Assembly: GCF_013177295.1 (NCBI RefSeq)
Contig: NZ_CP053642.1
Coordinates: 1-64,000 of the forward strand
DNA length: 64,000 nucleotides
Direction of reading: 5' to 3'
Source of the DNA: Actinomyces marmotae
Lineage (GTDB): Bacteria; Actinomycetota; Actinomycetes; Actinomycetales; Actinomycetaceae
The notes beneath the pieces were generated by a model. It was not told the origin of the DNA, did no database searches, and saw only the letters and a list, made by a program, of their open reading frames with translations. A program made the position numbers and the translations under genes. Shown here one piece after another: positions 62,928 through 64,000 of the stretch (positions are counted from its first letter, which is position 1; each line of letters opens with the position of its first letter).

Positions 62928-63920
62928 TCACCCCGTCCGCGGCACCCGGACGGCGACGGCGCCGGGCTCGACGTGCACGCGCGCCCACCTGGCCGGGGCT
63001 AGGACCTCGCCGTCGATCTCCAGCGGGGCGGGCTCGCCCAGGTCCACCACCGCCTCGCGTCCGCGGGCCAACCGCACGTCCGCCAGTCCCCGCCCCGGCG
63101 GTGTGTAGCGGGCGGGCGCGGGCGGCAGGACCTGGCGGGCGAGCGAGGCCCAGCCGACCAGGCCGCGCCTGACGTCGAGCGCGGCCACGTCGAGCGCGCC
63201 GTCGTCCATGCGGGCGTCTGGCAGCAGTCGGATCCCGGCGGGCAGCCGGCCTGAGTTCGCGATGAGCAGGCAGCGGGCACGCGCCTCCTCCCGGGCCCTC
63301 GCGCGCGCCTCCTCCCGGGCCCCGCCGTCGACGGCGATGCGCATCGGCAGGCGCGGCGACCCCAGGCTCCGCACGGCGGCGATCGCGTAGGCCCCCCAGC
63401 CGGCGTGGCGCTTGAGCCCGGCGCGGGTGGCGGCCACGAGCCGGGCGTCGAACCCGATCCCGGTGACCACCAGGCAGGGCTCCGGGGGCGCCCCGGCGGC
63501 CTCCAGCGCGTCCGTGCTCACCCGCAGCAGGTCGATCAGCGCCACCCGGTGCGCCGCCGTGCCCGCCGCCAGGCGCAGCGCCGGCCAGCGGCGCAGCGGG
63601 ATGCCGAGGCCCCGGGCCGCGAGGTTCGCCGTGCCGAGCGGGACGATGCCGAGCTCCACCCCTGCGCGAGGGCCACTGGCCCGGGCGACTCCGTCGGCCA
63701 CGGCGCGCGCGGTCCCATCCCCGCCGGCGGCGATGACGAGTTCCGCGCCGGCCTCCACGGCCCTGGCGGCCTGGCGCGCCCCGTGCTGATCGGGGGTCGT
63801 GGCCGCCCAGTCGACGCGCACCCACCCCGCGGCGCGCAGTTCAGCGGCGAGGGCGGCCCGCAGGCGCGGCGTCGCCCCCCGCTTGGAGGGGTTGATGACG
63901 ACGCAGGCCAGCCCGCCCAT
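62928..63920 (-). CDS. Diacylglycerol kinase-family (DAGK catalytic domain) protein
   Basis: The 330-residue lipid-kinase-like protein has the nucleotide-binding motif VIAAGGDGTARAVADG, LGIVPLGTANLAARGLGIPL and VTGIGFDARLV, as in DgkB/YegS-type soluble lipid kinases. A short tandem duplication gives the odd stretch EEARARAREEARARC, a local expansion between two strands. It lies between pheA and the probable serS, a common actinobacterial order. Whether it phosphorylates diacylglycerol or another lipid is not visible. Confidence 0.9.
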   Translation of the reverse strand: MGGLACVVINPSKRGATPRLRAALAAELRAAGWVRVDWAATTPDQHGARQAARAVEAGAELVIAAGGDGTARAVADGVARASGPRAGVELGIVPLGTANLAARGLGIPLRRWPALRLAAGTAAHRVALIDLLRVSTDALEAAGAPPEPCLVVTGIGFDARLVAATRAGLKRHAGWGAYAIAAVRSLGSPRLPMRIAVDGGAREEARARAREEARARCLLIANSGRLPAGIRLLPDARMDDGALDVAALDVRRGLVGWASLARQVLPPAPARYTPPGRGLADVRLARGREAVVDLGEPAPLEIDGEVLAPARWARVHVEPGAVAVRVPRTG

Positions 63921-63949
63921 TCGGCCGTGCTCAGCTCGGCGCGGCCGAC

Positions 63950-64000
63950 TCAGGCGGCCTCGGCGCTCGCCGTCGGCTCCAGGACCGGCAGCCCGGTGGA
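63950..64000 (-). CDS. serS: C-terminal end of a gene running off the window, probably seryl-tRNA synthetase
   Basis: The frame reads STGLPVLEPTASAEAA and stops at 63950. The TGLPVLEP segment fits a typical seryl-tRNA synthetase C-terminus, and serS commonly lies next to this lipid-kinase gene and pheA in actinobacteria. Only 16 residues are visible, so the assignment rests mainly on synteny. Confidence 0.5.
   Translation of the reverse strand, partial: STGLPVLEPTASAEAA

Noticed and set aside
63250-63330. Tandem duplication in the lipid kinase as a frameshift or pseudogene sign
   Set aside because: The duplication keeps the frame and the downstream conserved sequence is intact, so the gene is treated as functional.

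Overview
The window is one contiguous piece of a very GC-rich actinobacterial chromosome that starts at the replication-origin region (dnaA at 125). Gene order (dnaA-dnaN-recF-DUF721-gyrB-gyrA-DUF3566-tRNA-Ile), protein sequence features and the crgA / sortase E / FHA-PstP-RodA-PbpA-PknA-PknB block all point to the family Actinomycetaceae, most likely Actinomyces or a close relative. The genus is an inference from style and synteny, not a database match.

Layout. 1-11.4 kb: replication and topology genes, then tRNA-Ile and tRNA-Ala. 11.4-16.6 kb: a TetR/HXXEE pair with a visible operator, a cluster of DnaA-box-like sites, rhomboid protease, cyclophilin, CrgA, and a class E sortase with its small membrane partner. 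17.0-26.2 kb: a seven-gene leftward operon for growth and cell-wall signalling (fhaA-fhaB-pstP-rodA-pbpA-pknA-pknB), nearly all joined by 4-nt stop/start overlaps. 26.4-33.0 kb: tRNA-Leu, a VanZ-like protein, CstA/YbdD carbon-starvation (pyruvate-type) transporter genes, a phosphoribosyltransferase, purB and a holin-like membrane protein. 33.1-43.1 kb: accessory and housekeeping genes, including a WXG100-like small protein coupled to a secreted-type alpha/beta hydrolase, an HisC-like aminotransferase, pgm, ridA and DUF5926. 43.3-49.1 kb: a two-component system upstream of a three-gene AfuABC/FbpABC-type ABC importer. 49.1-61.8 kb: class I fructose-bisphosphate aldolase, several unrecognised surface or membrane proteins and a GT2 glycosyltransferase. 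61.9-64 kb: pheA, a diacylglycerol-kinase-family gene and the probable last codons of serS.

The most distinctive non-coding signal is a dispersed intergenic repeat. Units of GAGACCGGTC are spaced exactly 22 bp apart (two helical turns), in arrays of 2-4 units at seven loci. At three of them the array faces an inverted array across a spacer, which holds a hairpin at two of the three. One array lies inside the 3' end of a phosphoribosyltransferase reading frame and encodes its tail. A second, structurally analogous inverted array (GACAGGTGC units, 19-bp phase, 3+3) lies at 43.1 kb, and related sequence fills the 0.5-kb gap upstream of the sensor kinase. A third phased array, six 10-bp units ending in GAAC, sits directly upstream of a surface-protein promoter.

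Thirteen genes have a TANNNT-type -10 hexamer placed 6-7 nt before the start codon and no Shine-Dalgarno sequence, so leaderless transcripts appear common. This signal was also used to choose starts. No insertion sequence, prophage, CRISPR array or rRNA was seen.
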